Origin: an uncultured Bacteroidota bacterium
Lineage (GTDB): Bacteria; Bacteroidota; Bacteroidia; Flavobacteriales; Flavobacteriaceae
DNA: 64,000 nucleotides
Assembly (NCBI GenBank): GCA_902620455.1
Contig: CACNIG010000001.1
Coordinates: 1 to 64,000 of the forward strand
Direction: 5' to 3'
The notes under the pieces were generated by a model. The model did no database searches. It was not told the origin of the DNA and saw only the letters and a list, made by a program, of their open reading frames with translations. Made by a program: the position numbers and the translations under genes. Numbering within the stretch: position 1 is the first letter of the stretch; each line of letters opens with the position of its first letter. Below, piece after piece: positions 8,161 through 15,744 of the stretch.

Positions 8161-8559
8161 TTATGATGTGCAACAGTCTTCATTATCACATCTACAATAC
8201 CTCAAATTATATATGTGAAGACAAATTAATGAAGATGCTGAAAAATAAGTTGCAGCTTCTGGAATAGAGAATATTTCTAAACTTTCATTAATAATCAATC
8301 CTGATAATACTACCCAGAATAGATAAAGGAATATCCTTATAAATCTATTTGTTGAGTTTTTAACTGAGTGGTAAATTGCAATAAATGAAATAAATAAGAA
8401 AACATAATTAAGGATAAACCATGTTAATGTAAAATCTACTGAAATGAATATCAAAGAGGATTGTGATAAAAATAAAAATGGTGTTGCAAAACAATGGAGC
8501 ATACAGAGTCCCGATGATATAGCACCAATTCTGTCTGAATTTCTAACAATTAATTTCAT
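8161..8559 (-). CDS. MerC-domain inner-membrane protein
   Basis: 132 residues with about four transmembrane helices and the MerC signature near the N-terminus (SSGLCMLHCFATPFLF: Cys-x2-His-Cys ... Thr-Pro in helix 1), plus a Cys-rich tail (YCRCDNEDCCTS). MerC proteins move mercuric or other soft metal ions; in Bacteroidota such genes are common without a mer operon, so the natural substrate is uncertain. No merA or merR is nearby. A TACATTTG -7 box lies just upstream of the ATG. Confidence 0.85.
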   Translation of the reverse strand: MKLIVRNSDRIGAISSGLCMLHCFATPFLFLSQSSLIFISVDFTLTWFILNYVFLFISFIAIYHSVKNSTNRFIRIFLYLFWVVLSGLIINESLEIFSIPEAATYFSASSLICLHIYNLRYCRCDNEDCCTS

Positions 8560-8568
8560 AAACTTTCA

Positions 8569-8576
8569 CAAATGTA
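8569..8576 (-). promoter_or_regulatory. Bacteroidota -7 box (TACATTTG) for the MerC-like gene
   Basis: On the minus strand TACATTTG matches TAnnTTTG and ends 9 bases before the ATG at 8559, in the 59-bp divergent region shared with the plus-strand gene at 8619. No clear -33 element. Confidence 0.5.
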
Positions 8577-8618
8577 TATGTTTTATTTAACTTACAGCAT
8601 AATCTTAAAATCAATAAA

Positions 8619-9539
8619 ATGAAAAAAATATTATTAATACTTACAGTTTTATTTTCATTTAGTGTGTTTTCTCAAAAACAAACAAATGGAAAAATATACA
8701 TAGAACATCCTGCTATTGATGTTGTGAATGAATTTAATAAGGCCTATATATCTGGAGATCTTGATAAACTTAGAGAACTCGTTACAGATGATGTTAAAGT
8801 TTGGAGATTAAGAAACAGAGAGTCTAATGGTCTTAATTGGATTCTTGGAACATCAAACTATTTGAGTAAAAATTTTATAAACTTTGACATTAAACACTAT
8901 GGAGGAGCCTATCCAGATGTTTTTGAATATAAACAAGATGATATTGTTGATGTAAAAACATACGAATTCTTAACTGGATATGATAAGAACACTGGAGTTA
9001 GTCTAGATATGCCTAGATATGGGACATACAGAATGACAGCAAAAGGTGACAAAATCCAAACAATTTGGATTAATGATGATGAAATTTTATGGCAAAAAAA
9101 TGCGGATGCATATGGAACTAGCAAAAACGGTGTAATCTATAAAGATCACCCACTAGTTACAAAGGTAAGACTGCTTTATCAGTCATACAAAACAGCTGAT
9201 GTTGATGAGATAAAATCTCACTACACTGAAAACACAAGATTTTATAATGTAATGAATTCTGGAATTGACGAATTTAAAACTCTAGAAGAAGAGTTTGCTC
9301 AGTTTGATCAGTATATGGAGACATTTGAGATTATGAATATAAGAGAAAGTGGTTTCCCTGATGTATTGGATTATGAGGGAGATGGTGCAGTAGTAATTTC
9401 CTGGATTGAAATGACATTTAAAAATAAAAAATCAGGAAATATTGGTACCATCCTTCAACATATTCAGCACTCATTTAACGAAGAAGGTGAAATAGTGAGG
9501 GAAGATTATTATTTTAATCCAGCACAACTTCCTCAGTAA
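8619..9539 (+). CDS. Exported protein with two NTF2/SnoaL-like domains
   Basis: 306 residues: Sec signal peptide (MKKILLILTVLFSFSVFSQ), then two similar halves of about 130 residues. Each half opens with the same pattern (IYIEHPAIDVVNEFNKAYIS and VIYKDHPLVTKVRLLYQSYK), then a D.D..... stretch and beta strands, as in SnoaL/NTF2 alpha+beta cones. This is an internal duplication. These folds form a pocket used for ligand binding or isomerase/hydrolase activity; no catalytic role can be read here. It is transcribed away from the MerC-like gene and ends at a strong bidirectional hairpin. Confidence 0.75.
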   Translation: MKKILLILTVLFSFSVFSQKQTNGKIYIEHPAIDVVNEFNKAYISGDLDKLRELVTDDVKVWRLRNRESNGLNWILGTSNYLSKNFINFDIKHYGGAYPDVFEYKQDDIVDVKTYEFLTGYDKNTGVSLDMPRYGTYRMTAKGDKIQTIWINDDEILWQKNADAYGTSKNGVIYKDHPLVTKVRLLYQSYKTADVDEIKSHYTENTRFYNVMNSGIDEFKTLEEEFAQFDQYMETFEIMNIRESGFPDVLDYEGDGAVVISWIEMTFKNKKSGNIGTILQHIQHSFNEEGEIVREDYYFNPAQLPQ

Positions 9540-9555
9540 TTCAACAAATAAGAAT

Positions 9556-9595
9556 AATTAACCTCTAAATTATATTTAGGGGTTAATTAATTTTT
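9556..9595. terminator. Bidirectional hairpin between convergent genes
   Basis: 15-bp stem (AATTAACCTCTAAAT / ATTTAGGGGTTAATT, one G-T pair) with loop TAT, followed by five T on the plus strand. It overlaps the stop codon of the minus-strand amidohydrolase at 9587. Confidence 0.85.
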
Positions 9596-11044
9596 ATACA
9601 TCAATGAATCCAAAGATTCTCTTGATAAGAACTCACCGTTTTTTATTACTCCATATATATCCTGAGTATTACTTATATTATCTAAAGGGTTTGAATTCAA
9701 AATTACAAGGTCTGCCTTATATCCATCTTTAATTCTTCCCTCTTTTTTTTCTAATTCAAAAAACTTAGCTGGATTTATAGTTGCACTTTTAATTGCTTCA
9801 AGATTTGAGAATCCACTTTCTACCATGACTTCTAACTCAATATGTAAGCTTCTGCCAGGAATTAAATATCCAATTGGGGTATCAGTGCCTGCCATAAAAG
9901 GGACATTTTTTTTATGAAGTTTACCTGTGGCTTCCTCTAACCATTTAGAATATCTCAAACTATTTTTATCAATTATTGTGTCAGTATCTGCAATCTCTTT
10001 AATCCATTTTTGTTTAATTTGATTAGGTAATTTGTTTAACTCATTAATAAAAGAAAGATCTTTAAATATTTTTTGTGCAGAATTTCTGTATAAAAAAAGT
10101 GTTGGTGTTTGCCATACATTTTTTGATGCTAAAAGATTTGATGCCTCTTCAAACTTATCATAATCAATTGAGTCAAGCGCTTTCATTCTTTGTTTGGAAT
10201 GAATTAGAGATCTTAAATCACTCCCTGGTAAATCATCTGGATTTTTAAGTAACTCTATTCTCTCCCTGTAAAGTTCATCTGAATTACTTGCAATTGAAAG
10301 TGCAAAGTTTCGAAGGTGCTCTATTCCATTTAAACCTGAGTCAATAGCAGAAAATAAAGTCATACTCAGAGGAATATGTCCTGTTACCTTCAAGTTTGCT
10401 TTTTTTGCAATTCTCATTATTGCTAAAAACTGATTTTCAGTAAGCATTTCATATGCCTTTAAAAGATCAACCTCTCTATCTACTATTCCTAGTACATTAG
10501 ATTCAATATCAATAATGTCATTGTTTTCAATTGAGAGAAGGGGAAATGATGGGCTTGAATTGTTATATACATTTGGAGTTCCATCTATTAGTGGTCCTGC
10601 GATATATACATTAGGATTATTAAGCGGATCCATCAATGATGAATCTTTCATTTTAACAACCAAGTCAATTGGTCCCCCCGTATCACGAACACTTGTTACT
10701 CCATGAGCTAGAAAAAGTCCTGGCATGTATGGTGCTAGGTCAGTATCAAAAGAAAAATGAATGTGAGCATCCCACAAGCCTGGAATTAAATATTTCCCAC
10801 TCGCATCTATTATAGTATTATTATTGGCTATAAGCTCATTATCATTATCTATTATCTTAGTGATAATGTTGTCAGTTATGATTACACTTTTAGTCGATTG
10901 AAGTCCATTAATTGGATCAATAATGGATATGTTTTTTATAACATATGAGTCCTCTGAAATTGTCACTTGATGTGAACAACCCAAAATGTAAAAAAATAAG
11001 AATATAAATGTGAACTTTTTTAAAGACTTGAAATAATAATCCAT
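9587..11044 (-). CDS. Lipoprotein amidohydrolase (metal-dependent hydrolase)
   Basis: 485 residues of the amidohydrolase superfamily (imidazolonepropionase/prolidase-like branch), lipid-anchored outside the cytoplasm (signal ends FFYILGC, Cys about residue 23). Motifs along the TIM barrel: GLWDAHIHFSF (metal-binding HxH), KVTGHIPLSM, NGIEHLRN, AGTDTPIGY (catalytic Asp), and a C-terminal beta-sandwich (GRIKDGYKADLVILNSNPL). Relatives cleave dipeptides or cyclic amides; the substrate here is not predictable. It stands alone between the 9556 hairpin and a small basic-protein gene on the same strand. Confidence 0.88.
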   Translation of the reverse strand: MDYYFKSLKKFTFIFLFFYILGCSHQVTISEDSYVIKNISIIDPINGLQSTKSVIITDNIITKIIDNDNELIANNNTIIDASGKYLIPGLWDAHIHFSFDTDLAPYMPGLFLAHGVTSVRDTGGPIDLVVKMKDSSLMDPLNNPNVYIAGPLIDGTPNVYNNSSPSFPLLSIENNDIIDIESNVLGIVDREVDLLKAYEMLTENQFLAIMRIAKKANLKVTGHIPLSMTLFSAIDSGLNGIEHLRNFALSIASNSDELYRERIELLKNPDDLPGSDLRSLIHSKQRMKALDSIDYDKFEEASNLLASKNVWQTPTLFLYRNSAQKIFKDLSFINELNKLPNQIKQKWIKEIADTDTIIDKNSLRYSKWLEEATGKLHKKNVPFMAGTDTPIGYLIPGRSLHIELEVMVESGFSNLEAIKSATINPAKFFELEKKEGRIKDGYKADLVILNSNPLDNISNTQDIYGVIKNGEFLSRESLDSLMYKN

Positions 11045-11068
11045 AGTATTCCTTAAAATTTAGAGGGT

Positions 11069-11239
11069 TTAGTTACCTCTTCCAACTTTTCTAATACCTG
11101 TCATTTTGGATTTTCCTACACCCTTAGACTGAAGTTTGGTACTATAATTTTTTTTTGAATTCTTATTTGAGTTTTTAACCTGTCGTTTTCCGTTTGTCTC
11201 TCTGTTATCGTTTTTATTTCCAAAAAATTTGCTTCCCAT
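11069..11239 (-). CDS. 56-residue basic small protein
   Basis: Read directly from the minus strand: begins MGSKFFGNKNDNRE and ends MTGIRKVGRGN. Strongly basic and Asn/Lys/Ser/Gly-rich, so probably disordered and perhaps nucleic-acid or ribosome associated. I recall short flavobacterial proteins with the same ends (MGSKFFGN... and K.GRG.), which is the main support for it being real. It fills most of a 290-bp gap upstream of the amidohydrolase gene. Function unknown. Confidence 0.7.
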   Translation of the reverse strand: MGSKFFGNKNDNRETNGKRQVKNSNKNSKKNYSTKLQSKGVGKSKMTGIRKVGRGN

Positions 11240-11332
11240 ATTAATCTGTTTATAATACTGAATGTATACAATTTATGAAAGAATATTTAAATCAATCTAT
11301 TGTATTTTGAATAATTATAATATTTTTAAAAT

Positions 11333-11572
11333 ATGAAAGTATTCTCAAAGCTGCTAATAACTTCTTTAATCTTTATTTATTCATGCTCATCTGAAGAGTC
11401 TGAAGAAATTGCATGTATAGATGATTCTAAAATTGATGAACTTGCTTTATGTATTGAAGTATATGAACCTGTATGCGGTTGCAATGGAATTACATATCCA
11501 AACATTTGTTATGCTAGTAGTTTTGGTGGAGTAACATCATTTATAAATGGAGCATGTGGTAAGCCTAATTAG
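11333..11572 (+). CDS. Kazal-type protease-inhibitor lipoprotein
   Basis: 79 residues: lipoprotein signal (ITSLIFIYSC), a short acidic linker, then one Kazal-like domain with the core YEPVCGCNGITYPNICYASS and a final Cys (NGAC). Kazal domains inhibit serine proteases by presenting a loop held by disulfides; here it would sit on the cell surface or in the periplasm. A second, independent Kazal lipoprotein is at 56498-56713. It ends three bases before a convergent small membrane-protein gene. Confidence 0.88.
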   Translation: MKVFSKLLITSLIFIYSCSSEESEEIACIDDSKIDELALCIEVYEPVCGCNGITYPNICYASSFGGVTSFINGACGKPN

Positions 11573-11575
11573 ATT

Positions 11576-11779
11576 TCAATTAGCTCCAATTAAAATTAAA
11601 AAAATATATTTCCAAACTAAGTATACAACATGACCCAAAATTAGTCCACATGTCAAGGCTAACTGAGCATTTCTACTTCCATTAAAAAAATTTAATTTTC
11701 TAATTAAAATATAAGATGATACAATACTTATAAAGACCCATATTCCAAAAGCAGAATAATCAACAGGTGTAAAGTTCAT
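11576..11779 (-). CDS. Small membrane protein, unknown
   Basis: 67 residues with two probable transmembrane helices (FGIWVFISIVSSYILI and ALTCGLILGHVVYLVWKYIFLILI) joined by a short polar loop (RKLNFFNGSRNAQ). No family recognised. It follows the lipoprotein gene at 11785-12201 by five bases on the same strand, so the two are likely cotranscribed. Confidence 0.6.
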   Translation of the reverse strand: MNFTPVDYSAFGIWVFISIVSSYILIRKLNFFNGSRNAQLALTCGLILGHVVYLVWKYIFLILIGAN

Positions 11780-11784
11780 ATTGT

Positions 11785-12201
11785 TTATTTAAGTAACTTC
11801 TCTGCTTCGTCTTTAATTCGTGATTTATTCAAAATACTATCTTTTAAAGTAGATTTTCTGTCAAATTCTTTATCCGTAATATTAATTCGCATTTTTTCTC
11901 GATTAACAGTAAATATCTCATAATTAAATAGTGCTTGATTAAGAAACTCTAAAGCTTTGATTTCATTATCAACACCACCAAGACTATTATCTTTATTGAG
12001 AGCATCTGAGTAAACGGATATGATTTCATCAGCAATAATCTCATAGGCTTCAGTGAAAGCGCCCTCGAGATCTTCTGCTTCAAGTTCTTTAGTCTCATAT
12101 GTAGCTTCACCGGATTGACTGTAATTAAAACTATCTAAGTAATAAATTTCTCCTCCACATCCAATTAAAAGAAAAGATATAAGAAAGAGTATTTTTTTCA
12201 T
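11785..12201 (-). CDS. Lipoprotein of unknown function
   Basis: 138 residues, lipoprotein signal MKKILFLISFLLIGC, then an acidic segment and a probably helical body (EAYEIIADEIISVYSDALNK) with a charged C-terminal helix (SRIKDEAEKLLK). No domain recognised. It heads a two-gene minus-strand unit with a small membrane protein; a TATCTTTG promoter-like box lies 23 bases upstream of the ATG. Confidence 0.7.
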   Translation of the reverse strand: MKKILFLISFLLIGCGGEIYYLDSFNYSQSGEATYETKELEAEDLEGAFTEAYEIIADEIISVYSDALNKDNSLGGVDNEIKALEFLNQALFNYEIFTVNREKMRINITDKEFDRKSTLKDSILNKSRIKDEAEKLLK

Positions 12202-12223
12202 GATTTGTAAACTTTTACAAATA

Positions 12224-12231
12224 CAAAGATA
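12224..12231 (-). promoter_or_regulatory. Bacteroidota -7 box (TATCTTTG) for the lipoprotein at 11785-12201
   Basis: TATCTTTG on the minus strand fits TAnnTTTG and ends 22 bases before the start codon. -33 element uncertain in the T-rich flank. Confidence 0.45.
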
Positions 12232-12274
12232 TTAAACAAAAATAATTAATTAAAAATCAAAAAAATACCTTAAG

Positions 12275-12300
12275 GGGCACAGAATTAAAATAAGGGCACA
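12275..12300. repeat. Pair of GGGCACA direct repeats upstream of the Lys-rich protein gene
   Basis: GGGCACA occurs at 12275-12281 and 12294-12300, each in a TAAG(G)GGCACA context, 19 bases apart (about two helical turns). They stand out as the only GC-rich words in a very AT-rich 150-bp gap and lie 51-76 bases upstream of the ATG at 12351, suggesting a tandem regulator site. Confidence 0.4.
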
Positions 12301-12350
12301 AAATAACACTATATGTATAAAATAAATTGTATATTTAGTATAGTAAAAAT

Positions 12351-12899
12351 ATGGAAAAATTAAAAAGAATTTCTCAAGAAAAATTTGATTCACTTAAAAA
12401 AGATGAAAAAGATTTATTATTAACTTATTATAAAACTTATGAAAAGGAAAATAAATTATCAAAGTCTTTAAATAAATCTAGAAAAAAGATAAAAAAATTA
12501 AAAGATAAATTGAATAAAGTTCAAATAAAAAAAAAGGAAATTCTAAAAAAAATTAAGTCAATCAATAAAAGTTTATTTACAACTTCTACTGTCGTATGTG
12601 ACAAAAGATGGAACTCATATATCTGCATTTTTAAAAATAGTGAATCACAAAAATCTTTATATCTTGGAAACCACAAAAGTATAGTTAAAGCTCTTGCACC
12701 CTTTTATTCAAAAGAAGAATTTAAAGATTCTCAAGAATTTTTAAAAAAAGAGCTAAAAAAAATTATATCTACAGTTCAAGATAAATTAATTAAGCATAAT
12801 GTTAATAATGAAATAACTTTTAAAAAAAATAAACTTAAAAGTATAATTGAGTTGTATACTGAAAGCGGCAAATGGGATTATTGGTCTATTGAAGATTAG
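12351..12899 (+). CDS. Lys-rich coiled-coil protein, unknown
   Basis: 182 residues, very basic. Residues about 1-75 form a charged coiled coil (KSRKKIKKLKDKLNKVQ). Then comes a small segment with beta-hairpin character (WNSYICIFKNSESQKSLYLG) followed by helices. That middle part recalls small DNA-binding beta-hairpin domains (AP2-like or integrase arm-type), but I cannot assign it. Codon use is extremely AAA-rich compared with its neighbours. No signal peptide, so cytosolic and possibly nucleic-acid binding. Stand-alone gene with paired GGGCACA repeats upstream. It could be an acquired gene; evidence is only composition. Confidence 0.6.
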   Translation: MEKLKRISQEKFDSLKKDEKDLLLTYYKTYEKENKLSKSLNKSRKKIKKLKDKLNKVQIKKKEILKKIKSINKSLFTTSTVVCDKRWNSYICIFKNSESQKSLYLGNHKSIVKALAPFYSKEEFKDSQEFLKKELKKIISTVQDKLIKHNVNNEITFKKNKLKSIIELYTESGKWDYWSIED

Positions 12900-12947
12900 C
12901 AATACTAAATAAAAACATGTAAATATTAAATTAGTAACGTGAGTTTT

Positions 12948-14246
12948 ATGAGAAATATAAGTCTATTTTTAATTGTATCTGTAATTACTTCATGTAGTTC
13001 ATTAAATAAAGAAGGGCAAGCATTTATTGAAATATCAAAAGAGAATTATCAAGATCAACTTGAAGGTTTTTGGTTAGGCCAACTAATTGCAAATTGGACT
13101 GGATTAATAACTGAAAATGATAAAATTGGAAACATTGGGGAAATTAAGACAGGTGATTTTTATACTAGAGAAAATTGGGGTAAAACTGATCAAAGAAGTA
13201 TCTGGGAGGATGATTCAATTGATAAATCAAACATTAAAATTGATTTTGTTTTAAAATCAGAAGATGAAATTTGGGGATCAGATGATGATACAGATATTGA
13301 GTATATGTATCAGTATTTACAAAATTTTTATGAAACAAATATTTTAACTCCATCTCAAATAAGAGATGGGTGGTTAAGACATATTTACATTGAGGAGGAG
13401 AATTATTTATGGGTTTCAAACCAACGTGCATTTGATTTAATGTTAGAAGGTTTTGAGCCACCAGAGACTAGTAATCCTGAAAAGAACGAATTTTATGATA
13501 TGATTGACGCTCAATTAACTACTGAAATTTTTGGTTTATTCTCACCTACAAAACCAGAATTTGCAATTGAAATGTCAAGACTTCCAATCCAGACAACAGC
13601 AAGAGAGGAAGCTCAGGAAATTGCTGAGTTTTATGTTAGAATGTATTCAAATGCATCAAACACAAAAAATTTAAAATCAATTAAAGAAAAAATGTTTTGG
13701 CTTGCTAATGAGTCTAGATCTAAACTCAATAATAATTTATACCCTTCAAAAATGTACGATTACATTAAAGGCTTATATGACTCTGGAATTAAATGGGAAC
13801 AAACAAGAGATTCCATTTATTACAGATATCAAGTCAATCAAAAAGATGAATATAATATAACTTCAAAAAATTTATATTGTAACGGTTGTTATGCGGCTGG
13901 AATTAATTTTGCCTCAAGTCTTGTAAGTTTATTTTATGGTGAAGGTGACCTAAAAGAAACAATAAAAATTGGAACACTTGCTGGTTGGGACTCTGATAAT
14001 CCCACATCTACATGGGGTGGATTAATTGGATTTATAATAGGCAGGGAAATGGTTGAAAAAGAATTTAATATGAAACTATCGAACAAGTTTAATATTCATA
14101 GAACAAGAAAAAATTTCCCCAACGATGGCATTGATACATTTGAAAATATGGCAAAAAATGGAATCAAGATAGTTGACAAAGTTGTTCTAGAAGAGCTTAA
14201 TGGGAAGATTGATTCAGAAAATAAATTATGGTTAATTCCTAAATAA
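12948..14246 (+). CDS. Lipoprotein ADP-ribosylglycohydrolase-family enzyme
   Basis: About 432 residues. I start at the ATG at 12948, giving the lipoprotein signal MRNISLFLIVSVITSC; the GTG at 12939 adds only three residues. The body is ARH/DraG-like: LEGFWLGQLIANWTG near the N-terminus, an acidic metal cluster SDDDTDIEY (Asp112-116) and the second metal site AGWDSDNPTSTWGGLIG (Asp348, Asp350). This family removes ADP-ribose from proteins or small molecules, normally in the cytosol, so an exported lipid-anchored member is notable. Followed five bases later by an SRPBCC protein, probably one transcript. Confidence 0.85.
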   Translation: MRNISLFLIVSVITSCSSLNKEGQAFIEISKENYQDQLEGFWLGQLIANWTGLITENDKIGNIGEIKTGDFYTRENWGKTDQRSIWEDDSIDKSNIKIDFVLKSEDEIWGSDDDTDIEYMYQYLQNFYETNILTPSQIRDGWLRHIYIEEENYLWVSNQRAFDLMLEGFEPPETSNPEKNEFYDMIDAQLTTEIFGLFSPTKPEFAIEMSRLPIQTTAREEAQEIAEFYVRMYSNASNTKNLKSIKEKMFWLANESRSKLNNNLYPSKMYDYIKGLYDSGIKWEQTRDSIYYRYQVNQKDEYNITSKNLYCNGCYAAGINFASSLVSLFYGEGDLKETIKIGTLAGWDSDNPTSTWGGLIGFIIGREMVEKEFNMKLSNKFNIHRTRKNFPNDGIDTFENMAKNGIKIVDKVVLEELNGKIDSENKLWLIPK

Positions 14247-14251
14247 TATAT

Positions 14252-14737
14252 ATGATCTTACCCGTAAGCTGTTCAATTGACTTGGATTTTGACAATAAAC
14301 AAGTATGGCAAATTATCTCAGAGCCAGGAAATCTAAACAAAACTCATCCATTCTGTAAATCAAATACAGTTGTCAAATGGGATGAAGATAATCATGAAGA
14401 TATATTAGAGTATTTAAATGGGGTAGTACTTCATAGAAATTTCTATAAATGGAACGAAGGCAGAGGGTATGAGTTAAAAATTGGAAGGAAAACTGGGAGG
14501 AAATCTAAAGTTATTTGGAAAATTACAGGTGATAAAAAGTCAAATCTAAATATTACTGTTTATCCGCATGTCTTCAGCAATAGAAATAAATTAAGCTATT
14601 ATCTAATTTATACTTTCTTTATTAAGCCAGGATTAAAAAAATATTTAAATTCTGTTTTAAAAGGTTACAAATGGTATTTAGAAAATAAGCAGTCTGTTCC
14701 AAGAAATCATTTCGGTAAACACAAATGGTTTTCCTAA
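14252..14737 (+). CDS. SRPBCC (START/Bet v1-like) family protein
   Basis: 161 residues with the order expected of a helix-grip ligand-binding protein: strand VSCSIDLDFDNKQVWQIIS, the early helix ISEPGNLNKTHPFC, antiparallel strands and a long C-terminal helix (KPGLKKYLNSVLKGYKWYLE). No signal peptide. Members bind hydrophobic ligands or act as cyclases; no catalytic residues can be assigned. It follows the ADP-ribosylglycohydrolase gene by five bases and ends three bases from a convergent gene. Confidence 0.7.
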   Translation: MILPVSCSIDLDFDNKQVWQIISEPGNLNKTHPFCKSNTVVKWDEDNHEDILEYLNGVVLHRNFYKWNEGRGYELKIGRKTGRKSKVIWKITGDKKSNLNITVYPHVFSNRNKLSYYLIYTFFIKPGLKKYLNSVLKGYKWYLENKQSVPRNHFGKHKWFS

Positions 14738-14740
14738 AAA

Positions 14741-15241
14741 CTAATTATGATTGGAATGATCCATGTTGTGGTTCATATGCATTTTTTTTCCAATATTGAA
14801 AATTGGCATCATTAATCCTAAAGTTTTCATCGACTCTGAAGTATTGAAAAATATCCTAACTTTTTTACTTTTAAAGAGCTTGTAGTCAATTCCAATATAT
14901 GGTTCATTATGATTATCATCTGAGCTGTGCATAGACCCCATACCCATGTGCATTCCCATATGGTCATCGGGCATTTCATGAAACATATATCCAGCGGCAA
15001 CATTAAATCTTCCAAGGTTATATTTTACATTTAACATAATTTCATAATCATCATCCACATCAAAAGGAGTTATCATTACACCCCCACCAATCATAACCTT
15101 AGGAAGTGGCATGAAGTTTATACCTACTCCTAGCTTGGAGTATTCACTTTCAAGATCAAATCCGCCCATTACACCAATGTGTGCTTGAGAGAATAAACTA
15201 AAAGAAGTTAAAGTTAATAGACAAATAAGTAAATTTTTCAT
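14741..15241 (-). CDS. Exported Met/His-rich beta-rich protein, possible copper binder
   Basis: 166 residues: Sec signal (MKNLLICLLTLTSFSLFSQ), then strands of outer-membrane-barrel type (AHIGVMGGFDLESEYSKLGV, KVMIGGGVMITPF, GRFNVAAGYMF). Two Met/His clusters stand out: HEMPDDHMGMHMGMGSMHSS and the C-terminal KKMHMNHNMDHSNHN. Such clusters in periplasmic proteins (CopC, PcoE, CusF-like) bind Cu(I)/Cu(II). No copper ATPase is nearby, so the role is inference. Preceded by a one-helix microprotein gene eight bases upstream, likely cotranscribed. Confidence 0.7.
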   Translation of the reverse strand: MKNLLICLLTLTSFSLFSQAHIGVMGGFDLESEYSKLGVGINFMPLPKVMIGGGVMITPFDVDDDYEIMLNVKYNLGRFNVAAGYMFHEMPDDHMGMHMGMGSMHSSDDNHNEPYIGIDYKLFKSKKVRIFFNTSESMKTLGLMMPIFNIGKKMHMNHNMDHSNHN

Positions 15242-15249
15242 ATAAGTTG

Positions 15250-15423
15250 TTATTTAGGTAAAGAACCATGACGATCATAATAATCTTTGTCATAGTCCAT
15301 TTTTTCTTTATTTGATAAAACCAATGAGATTAAAACCAAGACAGTAACAATTACACCAAAAATAAATATAGATGTTGTTAAATCTCCTAATAGTAAATCT
15401 CTAATTTGACCATATCTATTCAT
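15250..15423 (-). CDS. 57-residue single-span membrane microprotein
   Basis: Read from the minus strand: MNRYGQIRDLLLGD, then one transmembrane helix (SIFIFGVIVTVLVLISLVL), then a charged cytosolic tail (KEKMDYDKDYYDRHGSLPK). No named family recognised; size and layout resemble small accessory subunits of membrane complexes. It starts five bases after a perfect TAATTTTG -7 box, so its mRNA would have almost no leader, and it leads into the Met/His-rich protein gene. Confidence 0.65.
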   Translation of the reverse strand: MNRYGQIRDLLLGDLTTSIFIFGVIVTVLVLISLVLSNKEKMDYDKDYYDRHGSLPK

Positions 15424-15427
15424 AGGA

Positions 15428-15435
15428 CAAAATTA
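15428..15435 (-). promoter_or_regulatory. Bacteroidota -7 box (TAATTTTG) for the microprotein/Met-His protein unit
   Basis: TAATTTTG on the minus strand fits TAnnTTTG and ends four bases before the ATG at 15423, which would place the transcript start at or next to the start codon. Confidence 0.5.
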
Positions 15436-15481
15436 TTTATATAAAGCTAAATTAATTTAATTGATTAATAATTAACAAAAA

Positions 15482-15517
15482 TTTTGGATTTACATATTTA
15501 ACTAAAATATACATTTG
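15482..15517 (+). promoter_or_regulatory. Full Bacteroidota-type promoter in the 15.4-15.7 kb gap
   Basis: TTTTG at 15482-15486 (-33 element) and TACATTTG at 15510-15517 (-7 element), 23 bases apart. Of the TAnnTTTG sites checked here it is the only one with both elements clear. It points into a 37-codon frame starting GTG at 15522. Confidence 0.55.
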
Positions 15518-15521
15518 TAAT

Positions 15522-15635
15522 GTGTTTAAGATAAATAAAATTCCCAAAGAATATTACCCAGAAATCCTTTTTGTGATCTTCTTAGTTGTTATGTTTAGCA
15601 AAGTCTACATAATGGTTCAACTTGCAAACTCTTAG
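15522..15635 (+). CDS. Possible 37-residue membrane microprotein (GTG start)
   Basis: Open frame starting at a GTG four bases after a TACATTTG -7 box: residues KINKIPKEYYPE, then a hydrophobic helix (ILFVIFLVVMFSKVYIMVQL), ending ANS. The helix is long enough to span a membrane and the N-terminal part is basic. The promoter-to-start distance implies a nearly leaderless mRNA. Against it: length, GTG start and no homologue known to me. A small RNA from the same promoter is the alternative. The remaining 15636-15744 holds nothing I can identify. Confidence 0.35.
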   Translation: MFKINKIPKEYYPEILFVIFLVVMFSKVYIMVQLANS

Positions 15636-15744
15636 ATAGTAAATCAAAGAACTTCTAGGAAATAATCGCCATTGTATCCCTACATTTCTCATTCTAATTA
15701 AATTCAACTTATGAAAAAAGGTTTTAAAATTATACCTTAGACAT

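Noticed and set aside
8153-8173. Upstream ATG of the TrmH-type gene
   Set aside because: Adds seven unconserved residues and overlaps the MerC-like stop.
8161-8559. Mercury-resistance operon
   Set aside because: Only a MerC-like gene is present, without merA, merP or merR.
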